Shown here piece by piece: positions 12,501 through 23,877 of a stretch of 64,000 nt of DNA (the stretch's first letter is position 1; the number at the start of each line of letters is the position of its first letter). The DNA is from Balanoglossus misakiensis (Eukaryota > Hemichordata). Both the position numbers and the translations under genes were made by a program. The notes beneath the pieces are model-generated. The model had not been told where the DNA came from. It saw nothing but the letters and a program-made list of their open reading frames with translations, and searched no databases. The DNA lies in the NCBI GenBank assembly GCA_040954595.2, contig CM082577.2:6944001-7008000 (forward strand), in the 5' to 3' direction.

Positions 12501-15500
12501 TTACATAATACATTAACAAATCTTGCTCGAATATTGCTGTAAGAAATGCTATTATTTCCAGCCCCATGGCTGGCCATGCACACACGTTTGAAAAAGACCC
12601 CCCGTTGAATTCTACTCAGCAAAATAAAATGCGGTCATATCAGAGTTTTTTTTCCGTGCGAGTGATCCAAATTCAATAACGGGGTCAAACACGAAAGTCC
12701 AACGATATCCAGCGGCTGTGAATTGAGGTCTAGGCCCTATATATAGGTAAATAGACCCGCTCATACAATGTATTCCGTGAGTTGAAGTTTATATGTAATT
12801 GGCGGCTGCCGCTGTGCGCATGTTCACAAATATATGGCATAATAGCGCATGCCCCGTAAAACAATAACGATGTCGTTAAGCTTTCTTCAAACTCGACAAT
12901 CGTCACGGACTCAACAAAAGGCGGGTGATTTTTTGCCAAGATTCAAGTACCAGCAACTATGTAGTCTAATCCTGAGAAACTATGAATTGCTCATAAAGAG
13001 TTAACCATATAAATAAAATAACCTCACGTAAGAAATTGGTTTTCCAAGAAAAGAGTGAAATTTTATTCAGTTCATGAAAAGGTTTTCATATAATTCGTGT
13101 TGCTCCTGCAGTGTTAAAGACGAAGGAACGTGATATAGCGCCCCCAAAGACGCGAGACAGAAAGGGCGTGTAACGTGACTGAGGATATGTTAGAAGCTTT
13201 CAAAGTGAATCACATTCATAATTACATTTTAACATATGAACAAATACATATTTCCTGAAACACTTAAACTAGAATACAATCTGTACAATAATATAGAGCT
13301 AGAAGTGTTTAACATCGGAAAATTGTTTGGCTAATAATTGGCTGTGTAATATATAAGTCTTATGTACAAAACTAGAAATTGTCGATCGGGTCACATGTCC
13401 GTACACGTATAGCACATTATGCGAGAAACAAACGCGGAATATTTTAAGGAATCCATTGCTCTGCCAGCTTGTTTCAACTACTTAAAATACACGAGAGGTA
13501 AAACCTACGCACAATTGTTTGATATTGATGGCTTATAGGCAGATGGTATTTTCAACAGAAATGAAAGGCACGTATGAAATACTTAATGTTTTATATATTT
13601 GAAGCAGCGGCGAAGAGTTTCGCCTAGACAGGCTAGAGTGGTACGGATAATGTAGGTTAAAAATAATCCATCGATTGTTTTCATTCAGATGCGATAAATA
13701 GGGGGTATTTATGGACAATGTCAAAACTACACAAAAATTGATGTGGATAATTATGCATGTCCCTTCTGTTAAAGCCTTTCGTACAACTGGTTTCTGACTT
13801 GACAATTACTATCTAACATCAACGACACAAATTAAATGTACAATGTAAAAAATAAACCAGGTTGAATTATTCAACATGTCGTATACGCAACGACCCCCGT
13901 GGTGAATTACACGCAAATGAACATCAGAATTACGGCAGCAGCGGCGCGGCGGCACATCCCCGACCAGAATTGTCAAGCATAGTCGGAGATGATTGACAAA
14001 GAAATGAACAAAGGTCTGCTGTCGGTTAATTACACGCTATTGTTAATTACATGAATTCATTTCCGGTGTTATCGTGTCAATTTCTGTTCCAAGTAGTTTC
14101 AATTCCCCTTCGATGAAACCGTTCTCGCAGTATAAACACGGAACCACTTCGTAATACTATATGTGCACACGCACTCAACAAAATATTCTCTCTCGAAATC
14201 CTACAGAGCAAATTGTGCTACATTCGGAAGAGAAAAATAATACCATAAATGAAAATGAAAATACCAGCATCACGACACACCCAACCATAAGGACACCATA
14301 ACAACAAAGATTTTCCCACATAATTTTACAGGTACCGATCACCATGGTAACTAGGTCTGATAAAAATTAGATTCACACCACAATGAACTGAACGTTTTGG
14401 AAAACAATCTCTTCGGCATACATTCAATACCTAGATATGAGAAATATATATTTATATATAACCTTTGCAGTTTCAACAAGGGTTCGTTTTGGTTTATTTA
14501 TATATATTTTTTATACAAAATTCCTTTCTTTCAAAATTTGGAAGGCAATTTTTTTTTCAACTCTCTCTTACGGTGGAAGACATCAGCTAAACACTGGGTA
14601 ATGTATAAAATTCGAAAAAAAGGCTTATTGTTAGAGAAGGCACTTGTTTTTTTGTTTATCTTGGCTGTAAACATGACGATTGGTTTCAATGAAAGGCACA
14701 TCGGTTGGCAGTTTGGTTGCGTTGACGTGTGGCGCGGGCTTGAGGAACAGTAGGGCTTGGTTTCAAACCCCACTCTTTTGGCTCAGTCTTTAGATCATGA
14801 AGTACTAACAGATTCTTTCCCTCCCACTCTCTCACTCTGAACGACACAAGCATTTCAGTCAGGAAATAATAAATTTTGACCCAATTTTCCCACCAACCCG
14901 GTCGCACTGGAAATATCCCCTGTTGGTTTTAAGACGCGTCATGTCAATTTGTCGCGATTATTTCGAGCGCTATGATAATTTTAGGAAATCCCCACCCCTT
15001 TTTAGTGCTAGCTATGAAGCAGTTGACACTCGAAAATGAGTCCGCTATGAACACTTAACAACACTAGCCAAGGTCAAACGTCCGTCGTTCTTTTCCCGTT
15101 CGTGTTTTACAGCTGAATATATGTGAATACAGAGCAGCCCCGCATGTCTGACTGAAACTAACGTTCACTGCACGTGACTGTCAGAATAGCACAGACACGA
15201 CCTAAATACAAGTTGGCTGGTCATTCTGCTGCCAGGTATGGAAGACAAGCTATGATACTCGAACAGGTGGCCCTGATGGTTTTTTTTATATAAGTATAAG
15301 CTTACTCGCCGATATTTCAGACTTGGAGGACACATTCTCGTGCCTTGGATGCAGTCGATTGTGACGACGGGGGCTTAAATGTATATTAAATGGCGTGGGC
15401 TTTCTTCGATTAGGGGGATCGAAGGTTTAAATGTCTAATCTGGAACAAATTTGTATGGTCGACAATATTGATATTCGTAAAAGCGAATAGAAATGTCGGC

Positions 15501-15788
15501 TAATTAAAATGTTCAGTTCGTCTCCCCGTAAAAAAAAACAACCAGAAAAAAAACACCACGTAAAACGTCACATGTCAGTTCTAGAGAAAGAAAATTCATT
15601 TGAATGGGAAGTGGAAATCGAAAACGGTAGTAGAATCCTATTCTTAGTACGCTAAATGACAGATGCGGGTTTCTCTCCGCAAGTGTCTCTGGGGGTTTGT
15701 ATAATGTGATGTTAACGACCCCCGTTTCTTGATCATCATACCTGCAACTGATGGCACTAATGCATTGAGCGAGATGTGAAATAATTGT

Positions 15789-15812
15789 TTTCTCTCTCTC
15801 TCTCTCTCTCTG
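15789..15812. repeat. (CT)n microsatellite
   Basis: A pure CT dinucleotide run of about 24 nt. Confidence 0.9.
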
Positions 15813-16324
15813 GCATCGCCCAAATTGTACAACTGAAATTCGCACTTGAAAAAAAAATACGAATATTAGCAAACAGCGAAGGCTAAGTCGCCGAAGCTTT
15901 AAAGTGATAAAAACGTACTTTTCGGACAGGCGTAGTGGATAATTGATGAAGCCTGTCAAAACTGCACAACTCGATGATCACGTGACCACGTCAGGTACAT
16001 CGGGTTTTCTCAGCGCGAGTCTATCTTCGGTGATCTAATAGGGCAGGTGTGGTTTCTATGGGAACCATTGTTTCCTCTTGAGGGCTCTGATAAGTGTTCC
16101 TATTCATATATGTGGAGAGTGGAGTCGCCGGTGCGCTATCGCAGAATATTATCATCTCAGCTGAACAGCTGACTGCCAAGTGCGATTTTCACAGTGTTCA
16201 TTATAATATGCGATTATCATATTCTGTATTTTTTTCTCTCTCTGTCGCCGTATTCTTCTATGAAGCGATAAGGTGATTTCAAAAGGGCTTGGACTTTGCG
16301 GTGATCGCGGTAAATATCGTCGAT

Positions 16325-17023
16325 TTAGTCGAGTGTCTCGAGGTGTCGCTCAAGGTGACAATTTGTCGGCACTTTTCGCGTGTTGTCGTCAGCTTCGTCT
16401 TGTTGCCAGGAGGTCATCTGAGGCATCTCGCTGAGCACGTTCTCCACAATACTGTTGTTGTTGTCGTTGCAGTCGTCAATGGGGATTCCTAGATGCCCCT
16501 TCAGTTTCTCCAGTTCGGATTTCATGTCCGTGATGACGTCAGTGAGGGCGGTGATATAGTTCTTGGCTAGCGACAGAGTCTCGATTTTGGACAGTTTCCT
16601 CTCGCACTTCACGTGGGGGATCACATTGCGCAGACTCTGGAAGGCGTCGTTCAGCGAGTGCATCCTCATCCTCTCGCGCTCGTTGCTCTCCAGCCGCCGC
16701 AGGTTCCTCTCCCGGGCGTTGACCGGCCGGCGGCGCCTGTTGTGCTTCCTCGGCGACCGCGCCGCTTTCACGTCCTGCGCATCGCCGCTCACCGACTCCG
16801 AGCTGGCGGTCGAGCTGGCTCGGTCCACGGAACTGTCAAAGGCGGCGTCCTCGGTGGAGTTCGAGCGCTGTATCTGCTGCCGGCGCGAGGTCCGGCGCCG
16901 CTTGGCCGGCATCATGTCATCTTCCAGGATCGCCTCCCAGACATCGTTGTCGGCGACGTCGTACATACTCTGCTCTAAATTGTGATCCATGACGTTGGCC
17001 TTGGATTTGATGGAGCGAACCAT
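16325..17023 (-). CDS. BHLHA15: bHLH transcription factor of the Mist1/Dimmed (BHLHA15) family
   Basis: A single coding exon of 232 aa. The basic helix-loop-helix covers about residues 110-165. The block [20 protein letters not shown] followed by LRNVIPHV and [15 protein letters not shown] is the signature of vertebrate Mist1 and Drosophila Dimmed; [15 protein letters not shown] is particularly Dimmed-like. Before it lie a short acidic region (residues 25-36), a basic KRRRTSRR patch (41-48), a Ser-rich segment and a second basic run [16 protein letters not shown] (92-107). The start is the ATG at 17023-17021: an AG acceptor sits about 11 nt upstream, at 17036-17035, so the longer open frame reaching 17080 is intron read-through. 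The family drives secretory-cell maturation (exocrine cells in vertebrates, peptidergic neurons in flies) and acts as a dimer on E-boxes in the nucleus. A non-coding first exon plus one coding exon matches my recollection of vertebrate BHLHA15. No clear poly(A) signal was identified downstream. Confidence 0.95.
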   Translation of the reverse strand: MVRSIKSKANVMDHNLEQSMYDVADNDVWEAILEDDMMPAKRRRTSRRQQIQRSNSTEDAAFDSSVDRASSTASSESVSGDAQDVKAARSPRKHNRRRRPVNARERNLRRLESNERERMRMHSLNDAFQSLRNVIPHVKCERKLSKIETLSLAKNYITALTDVITDMKSELEKLKGHLGIPIDDCNDNNNSIVENVLSEMPQMTSWQQDEADDNTRKVPTNCHLERHLETLD

Positions 17024-17329
17024 AACACGCTGACCTGTTAGAACATGGAAGAGGGGCAATTCCGTGTCAGTATGCAACATCCTAGATCCGCATCAATATA
17101 AACACGTCTGAAAATTGCGAACAAAATAATTATGTACGTACTCTCTATCACAGATAGCTTTTTTCTCTTTGTAGGTGTACACAGTACTAGTGTTAAATGA
17201 TCACACAGAATGCAGGCCCCTTTTGTCAAGCTCGTAGTGTGACGAAGTGTCTCTCAGTCGCACCTTTTTACGCTCTCTCTATATATACACACGCAGGTTA
17301 CCGTTGAGTAGACAACCATGAACTGGCGT

Positions 17330-17430
17330 GTGGACAGCCGCACGTCACCGCTTTAAAGATATCCTCATTCGATCTGCCAACCTTAGGAATAACCGAATGA
17401 CGAAACACCGGCGCTTTGATGACGTCGGTC
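17330..17430 (-). promoter_or_regulatory. CRE/UPRE-like sites in the 5' intron of the Mist1-like gene
   Basis: Within the proposed 5' intron there is TGACGTC at 17420-17426 and a CACGTCAC element at about 17341-17348. Mammalian MIST1 is a target of XBP1, which binds TGACGTGG/ACGT-core elements, so these sites are candidates for such input. This is inference from short motifs. Confidence 0.3.
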
Positions 17431-17613
17431 TCAGTGCGGTAATTTAGAATTTCATTGTATATTCCGCACTGAGAAAGGAAATAAAACTCCGGCTATTCTC
17501 AATTGCAGTGACACGCTTTTCCGTGGTGATGAAACGAAACCTGGGGTGTGCGCGAGATTTGATAGGTGGAGAATGTTTTTTTTTTAAATAAGAGGAACAT
17601 GGTTCTGTACGTA

Positions 17614-17690
17614 CCTTGGTAATGCGATGTTTTCCACGGCACTGAGTTGAAGACGAGGTGAAGACGCGGCGTTGCAATTATAGGGCTATA
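17614..17690 (-). other. Probable non-coding 5' exon of the Mist1-like gene
   Basis: On the minus strand ATTACCAAG|GTACGTAC is a near-ideal 5' splice site, with the exon ending near 17614. It pairs with the CTAACAG|GTCAGCG acceptor at about 17035, giving an intron of roughly 580 nt. I found no ATG in frame with the bHLH reading frame in this exon, so it should be 5' UTR. The right-hand (5') boundary is a guess; a transcript would settle it. Confidence 0.55.
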
Positions 17691-18995
17691 CGTCCGTGAC
17701 GCTGAAGGAACGGGAGGCTTCTAGGCGGATTGGGAAGAGAGTACTAAATGAGACGAAATAGCCATGTGTAGGAGGGGGTAGGCGTGTGCCGTCTACGTAA
17801 GCCAGTGGCTGATGGACGTAAATAAACCACTTTACAGTTCGAAGGAAAGGAATATTCATTATACATTAACCCCACCAATCACGCGAGGGAAGCGTGGTCA
17901 CGTGATAAATATTAATCCGGTGTGGAGGATTCCCTTTGGGTGACCAAAACGAGGCAATTTAATACCGATATCTAATTAGCCGGTCTGCCTAGTCTCTAAC
18001 TGTTCAGGCTTTTTTCTCTTTTAATATTCATAAAATACATTATGGTTGTTTGACTGGATTCCAATCAACCTTAAATGAGATGTAGATATATTAGGTGCGA
18101 GAGACATAACCTGGTGGTTTGAGAAATATTCAAAAAATACAACACCACCGATTTTCAGTGTATTTGGAGTCGATCTCAAAATAGACTAGAGCCTTATATG
18201 GGCCAGGGTTAAACGATGGTCGCCGTTTCGTATTGAATAGGTTTCTGACTGAGTCTCTACACAGTGATGACGTCAAGCTATACATTTTTTTCTGTGGAGA
18301 AACCGCTTTATGTCCACTTTAAATGATATAGAAATAACAAACGAGTCTTTGCGAATCCGAATAGATTGAAATTTTACAGTCGGGAAAAACCGAGCTGGAG
18401 GACGTAAAACCACTAGGAAATGCAGCCGTAATGGTTTGTCAATGCATGTGTCAGATCATTAAATTGTGGTCCATAATTCTAAATTTATCATAGAACGGGC
18501 GACCCCTTTAGAAAGGCGTAGAAATGTTTTACATATTTTTTTTTCAGTAATTTACTCTTTGCCCGGTCTACTGCTCGTACCCACGGCTCGTTAATACAAG
18601 GCCGAGTTTGTACTGCATGAGTTGCGAAAGTGACTTGAAAATTGTCTCAGCTTCGGAACGAGAGAAATTCACAGAAACTCCGGAAAGGATCGGTGTCATG
18701 AATGGGCGGGAGATACCGATGGCCTTGCACGAGCCCCGGATGTTTTTATGTCACACTGAACTCTGGCCTTAAAATCTACGCAAAGCACGGTATACATATA
18801 ATCTGCATAAGGGCATGCTTCATTCATGCGTGTTGTGGCCCGAAAATATCTAACACCGTATGAATCATTCACAATTCTGCTTCGGGCTCTCCCTCAACAT
18901 AGTAAATGGATCACGTGTATAGTACAGCCGCAACACACTACAACTTAGGAGGGGAGTCACGTCACATCAGGCCGGACTCGACTCAATCCGAACTA

Positions 18996-19010
18996 CCCCC
19001 CCCCCCCCTC
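18996..19010. repeat. Homopolymeric C run
   Basis: About 14 consecutive C residues. Confidence 0.9.
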
Positions 19011-19888
19011 GCCACGGAATTACGCCGTTTTCGTGAAAGGGTTCCCCTCTGCGGGTAGGTGTGTGGGAAAGAAAGTCACGTGACTCCGGCTAGTAATTTA
19101 GAAGGCGCAGTTCAGCGGGGTACCCACAAGTTTACTTGTCCGTTTCTATTTGGGGAGCGAGAGAGAAAAGTACACGCGGAAATAATGCCGCTTCAACTTC
19201 TATTTGCACTGTTTGTCAATGCGGAAAAATAATGGAGTAATAGTATACATTTCATGAGCAAATGTCAAACCCTCAAAAACAGTCACGAATGAAAATAGAA
19301 CGCAGGACAGAAGCCGGGACGTGTTTTGACACGATGGCCGGTATGTTCAGTTAAGATAACGAAGCCATGAAACGTCATAAATTGGGATAAATGGTTTTGA
19401 TCTAGGCCTGTTACCATTTTTATTTTTTACGTGACTAATCAAGCGCGAGCTTTTTTACTGTAGTTTTTAAATATAGCTTATGATAATTTCCGAACCAATA
19501 CAGTACAAGTGGTGGGAATATTGGCGTGACGGACACGAATAATTATATGTGTAAATGTTTAATTACATTTTTTTTCGAATTGGCAATTGTCTCAGCTAAT
19601 CTGACCAACTACGATGCCGTAATTGGCGTAATGAAGAATAAAATAGAATGAATCAGGCAGAAAGACCTCGCCACTGGCGTGACCACATGATTAACACATG
19701 AGAGTAGACTTCCTAATAATTATTGATCGCTATATTTTACCGACTAACATCGGCAATATAAAACAGTTGTATGAAAGGCACCGTGACTATACCGCAAGTG
19801 ATTCCCTCACGGTCTGGATCATTTGAAAAAAGCCTGCGATTCGCCTTCGTTTTGAACTCTGAGAACGTCTATCTAAATTGTTTTCAGG

Positions 19889-19908
19889 TGGGGGGGGGGG
19901 GGGGGGGG
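19889..19908. repeat. Homopolymeric G run
   Basis: About 19 consecutive G residues. Confidence 0.95.
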
Positions 19909-20726
19909 AGGCACGAAAACGTGCGATGCAGGCGACTATCGCTAATCATACCGGATTCACAACGGACGTGCAGTGCAGTAATTTGCATACAGCGCAACCG
20001 TTTCATCCAGCCCGCCGAAGTAAACCCCGCGTATATAAAATAATAATATGCCCCGCGCAAGGTGAGAAATTAGCGTGAACGGAATATTAATCAACGTGTC
20101 TGACAGAGCAAATACATCATTTACTAGGCTTGACAGAATCTGCCGGCTTGACTCTGAAATGTTATTGTTCGATTAGGAGGGATTTTAAGATGAGCTCGGC
20201 TAAAACGCCTCCCTGCACATATGCTCATTTCCTTTTTAGAAAAAAAGAAGACTAGGCTCCGTGACGGAGGCACATATGCCTGGCTCCATTAATATGCCAT
20301 TGTTTGTGCGTTGAGAGGTGTGTGGCATCTGTCCCCCCGTCGGAAATGAGGAAGGCTGACCTCCCGCGCGACCTATCTCCGTCTCAACATCGGATCGTCC
20401 ACACACACATGCCGCTGTAAGGATATCTCGTGAGAACGTCGCACCTGAGGCGCCCAGTCGTAATACCGAGGCTGGGTCAACCGATCTTCATGGCCGTCGA
20501 GCTAAAAATACGATAAAAATATAAGATAATCATTTCCGTTTTGGGCGGGGACACTCACTTAAGACCCTAGTCTTATTAATAAGCACAGCGCTGAACAAAA
20601 CATTAACCTACTTAATCAATATGAAAATAGCGTTTACAATGAATGGGCGATCAAAAACCTGTTCGCAGCCCCGTCTCGAAACACCCGGTGATTCTAAACA
20701 CGACGCAGGCTTTGTTTAACATACGA

Positions 20727-20748
20727 GGGGGGGGGGGGGGGGGGGGGG
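20727..20748. repeat. Homopolymeric G run
   Basis: About 22 consecutive G residues. Confidence 0.95.
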
Positions 20749-21264
20749 AACATTGTTTTTCGGTACACGATTCTGACATTCCGATATCAAACGTGCTTTG
20801 CATGAAATAGCTTTAAATTTCGGTCAGTTTTTTCAGCGCGTTGGCAAAAATTTGAAATCGAGTCGCTCAATATACAGCATGCACCGCACGTGTTACTGAA
20901 ACAAAAAAGAATGAGACGCTTTAATGGCAGAGACTGTAAAACAATTTGTTAGGACATGTGGGTCTAATAATAATTTAGTGTTTGTGTACACATGAGTGTC
21001 AACAGGTGTTTAACAAAGGGCCTCCAATTAAACGAAGGCCCGAATGTCGCGCTGAAATAATGCAAGCTGGCCAAAAACAACTGCCTATAAATGCATTGTG
21101 TGTATTCTTTGCCCTTTTGTGCCCGTTGAATACCGTCGTAGTTTGTGGCTCCATTTGCATTTTAATCAGGCATCAACAGGTGGTCAGAGCACGCCTTGCC
21201 ATCCGTGGATGATGTCCGGCCACTTGCATGTCCACGCACTTGACTGTCTAAAATAGCCGTGTAG

Positions 21265-21286
21265 CCCCCCCCCCCCCCCCCCCCCC
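21265..21286. repeat. Homopolymeric C run
   Basis: About 22 consecutive C residues on the plus strand, so a G run on the minus strand. Confidence 0.95.
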
Positions 21287-22063
21287 TTACTACCATGCCG
21301 TGGAATCCCGCGGACGGATGTCGATGCTTTACGACTGTTATTTATAATTATATATTTGTGAATCCAACGGATGGAACAGGGGCTATAAAGAAGCACATGA
21401 CCAAACCGATTCGCCCGGTCTTGCCCGGTATAGCCCCTCCTCCACTTTGTGTCTCATGTTGTATCACGTGACGTGGCTTTAATGTGTCACGTGCGACAAA
21501 CGCGGTCGGTCCGTCCGGCCCCGATCGTAGTCATGCGATTTGACGGCTTGCGAATTACCCGTGCAATCAGAAAATTCAATTTTTAACGAACAGTGCTTGA
21601 TAAGCACTGACTGTTGAATAACCGAATTAAAAAAAATGGCTGAAGCATAGGCCTACCGACCTACACCACGTTGTAGTGGACAAAATTGTTTTGTGACCGA
21701 CTTGATTATGATCTCGGGCGATGCGAGAACTGGTTCGTGGGCTCGGGATGGTACATTTTCCGTTGACCGTACCAATGACCCGATCACATTCATCAATAAA
21801 TAAGACTCTGAACATAGACCCTAGCTCTGAATGAACCACCTATCTCACGCTGCATAAAAACACACATCAATAGCGATATGGATATCACCATTTCCTATAT
21901 TCTACAAACATGACCAGCACATATAATGTTCAGTTATTTTTACCGATCTTGTCAGTCTTTTTTTTTATTTTTCCTCTCAGAAATGAATTATGACCTCATA
22001 TTAAGCCGCAAAACTTCCTACCCAAGCCCGGAGGTCAACTATTGAACTCGTGTACACTATGTT

Positions 22064-22065
<2 letters not shown>

Positions 22066-22131
<66 letters not shown>
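22066..22131. repeat. (CT)n microsatellite
   Basis: About 65 nt of uninterrupted CT dinucleotides, followed 45 nt later by a short GTGA repeat. Confidence 0.97.
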
Positions 22132-22133
<2 letters not shown>

Positions 22134-23229
22134 GAATCGCTGATTACAAGTTCAATATCAAATTTGAGTAAGGCAGTGAGTGAGTGAGTGACCAGCTATT
22201 TTAATGTATTTCTACCAATAGGACAGGCGCTGCATTTGATCAAGGGGCTATTCCGATACATTTACAGGTTCAAACGGGCTGCAGACGCTAAAACCGCCAA
22301 TGGGGTCAACATTTAGCTTTTAATTTTTATCTTATTTCTTTTACAAACAACATATATTCATAGCCAATGACAGCCGACGCAAGAAGATCACAGGTGGCGT
22401 TGCATCTACTTAGCCTTTCAACAGCGGAGCAGCAATATTATGTAAATTACCAGTAATCAACCGGGCAACACCGGGTGTGTTTTGAACAATTTTCAATGGG
22501 GTCTCATACCCCACCGAAATAAATGAAATGGCAGTTTAAAGACAGCTTAATTTTAGCATCATGTGTTTTATAGTTCATTTGATTAAATTTGCATTAATTT
22601 TTGATGCTATTGTGCGTTTTAGACACATGTTTGTCTTTTTACAAAGTGGGTAAATTGAAGTATATTTTTATACACACAACCACCACATTTCACTGAAAGG
22701 TGAGTAACTGGTCATGTCCCGGATGTCCACACCATCATGCCTTTCGTTGCATGTGTAAGCATGTATACACACTGATCGCGCAAATGTTTGTTAACTTAAA
22801 ACCACAGTCCCGCAAGAAATACTGTGCTCAAATTACCTACATTATCATCGGGGGTGGAGGGGGGGGGGTGACGCGACGCATGCGCGTATTGAGCCTATCC
22901 CTCGTTAAATTCTCGCTGCTGCCTAGAATTGGTCTCCAGACGGCGCGCCAGGCTCCCATTTCTATTAAAATCGACAATAATTTCGGCCGTCTCGCGACCT
23001 CATTCGGATAAACATAAATAACAGCGTAAACCTGCGGGCAGCATGCAGCGTTATCATGAGGTTGTTTTTCATTGTTCAGTTCCCGGTCAATTAACTTCTT
23101 TAACAGGTGTGCAACAGGTACATTAATTAGCCAATGAGGGTGGGATGTCCCGATAAAGTTGACATTGAGCATGTTCCAGTGAACAGAGAAACATACATGT
23201 ATGTAATTTATCCAAAGAAACTGAAATAC

Positions 23230-23252
23230 ATACGCACGCACGCACGCGCGCG

Positions 23253-23284
<32 letters not shown>

Positions 23285-23304
23285 TACATACATACATACA
23301 TACA
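23230..23304. repeat. Compound (ACGC)n-(CA)n-(CATA)n microsatellite
   Basis: GC-containing ACGC units pass into CA repeats and then CATA repeats. Cysteine/valine-rich and His/Thr-rich open frames over this stretch are repeat artefacts. Confidence 0.95.
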
Positions 23305-23848
23305 CAGAGACGTATATGCTGTCATGCATCTTTGAAGACATACATCATCTATACTAAAGCAAAACAGGGTCTCGGCAAATTCAGATTAGTTTCTCGGTCG
23401 TGTAGTCAATCGGATGACAATCTGAGAAACTAATCACATGAGACTAGACGCGATGGCAGGGAATCAATCAAATTTCCTGTCTTCACCTATGACACAACCT
23501 TGTCAGCGACCTCTCAGTGCCATCCACAGCTACGACAGACTATGCAGGAAAAATCACATGCGGTTGCACTGACGTACCGGTCAGACCGTTTTCCTTTTAT
23601 AGAGCCTGGCATATGGATTTATTCACATTAAATTACGGCTTTCCGATAAAGCGGTGTTAGCAATGATTGATTTCCGCCCATACACTGTACCAGTTGTTTT
23701 CAATGTTATGCCACATTGCCCTTGATAAATTTTGAGGTAGCCATTTTTTCGTCGTCTGCCTTTTCCCGCCAAAATAAGTTACGGTAATTTATCTGCTATT
23801 TTCAAACGAATTCAGCTTGTTTCTGTTTTGAAAGTCAATGTCGTTATT

Positions 23849-23877
23849 GTTTTTTTTTTTTTGGGGGGGGGGGGGGC
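23849..23877. repeat. T run followed by G run
   Basis: About 14 T residues abut about 13 G residues. Confidence 0.9.

Larger units (their letters stand above)
6171..16324. other. Gene-poor interval between LUC7-like and Mist1-like genes
   Basis: About 10 kb in which I recognise no gene. Open frames here (for example 7600-8001, 9040-9420, 11455-11835, 15513-15959) show no domain, no convincing splice structure and no family likeness. The interval holds microsatellites at about 7393-7431, 9457-9574 and 15789-15812, and one perfect TGACGTCA at 11953-11960. Because it flanks a developmental transcription factor, cis-regulatory elements are plausible but cannot be proved from one sequence. Confidence 0.6.

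Noticed and set aside
16563-16985. Plus-strand open frames of 121-140 aa
   Set aside because: Antisense shadows of the bHLH coding exon.
17024-17080. Longer N-terminus of the bHLH protein starting at 17080
   Set aside because: An intron acceptor (CTAACAG) lies inside it, so this part is intron read-through.
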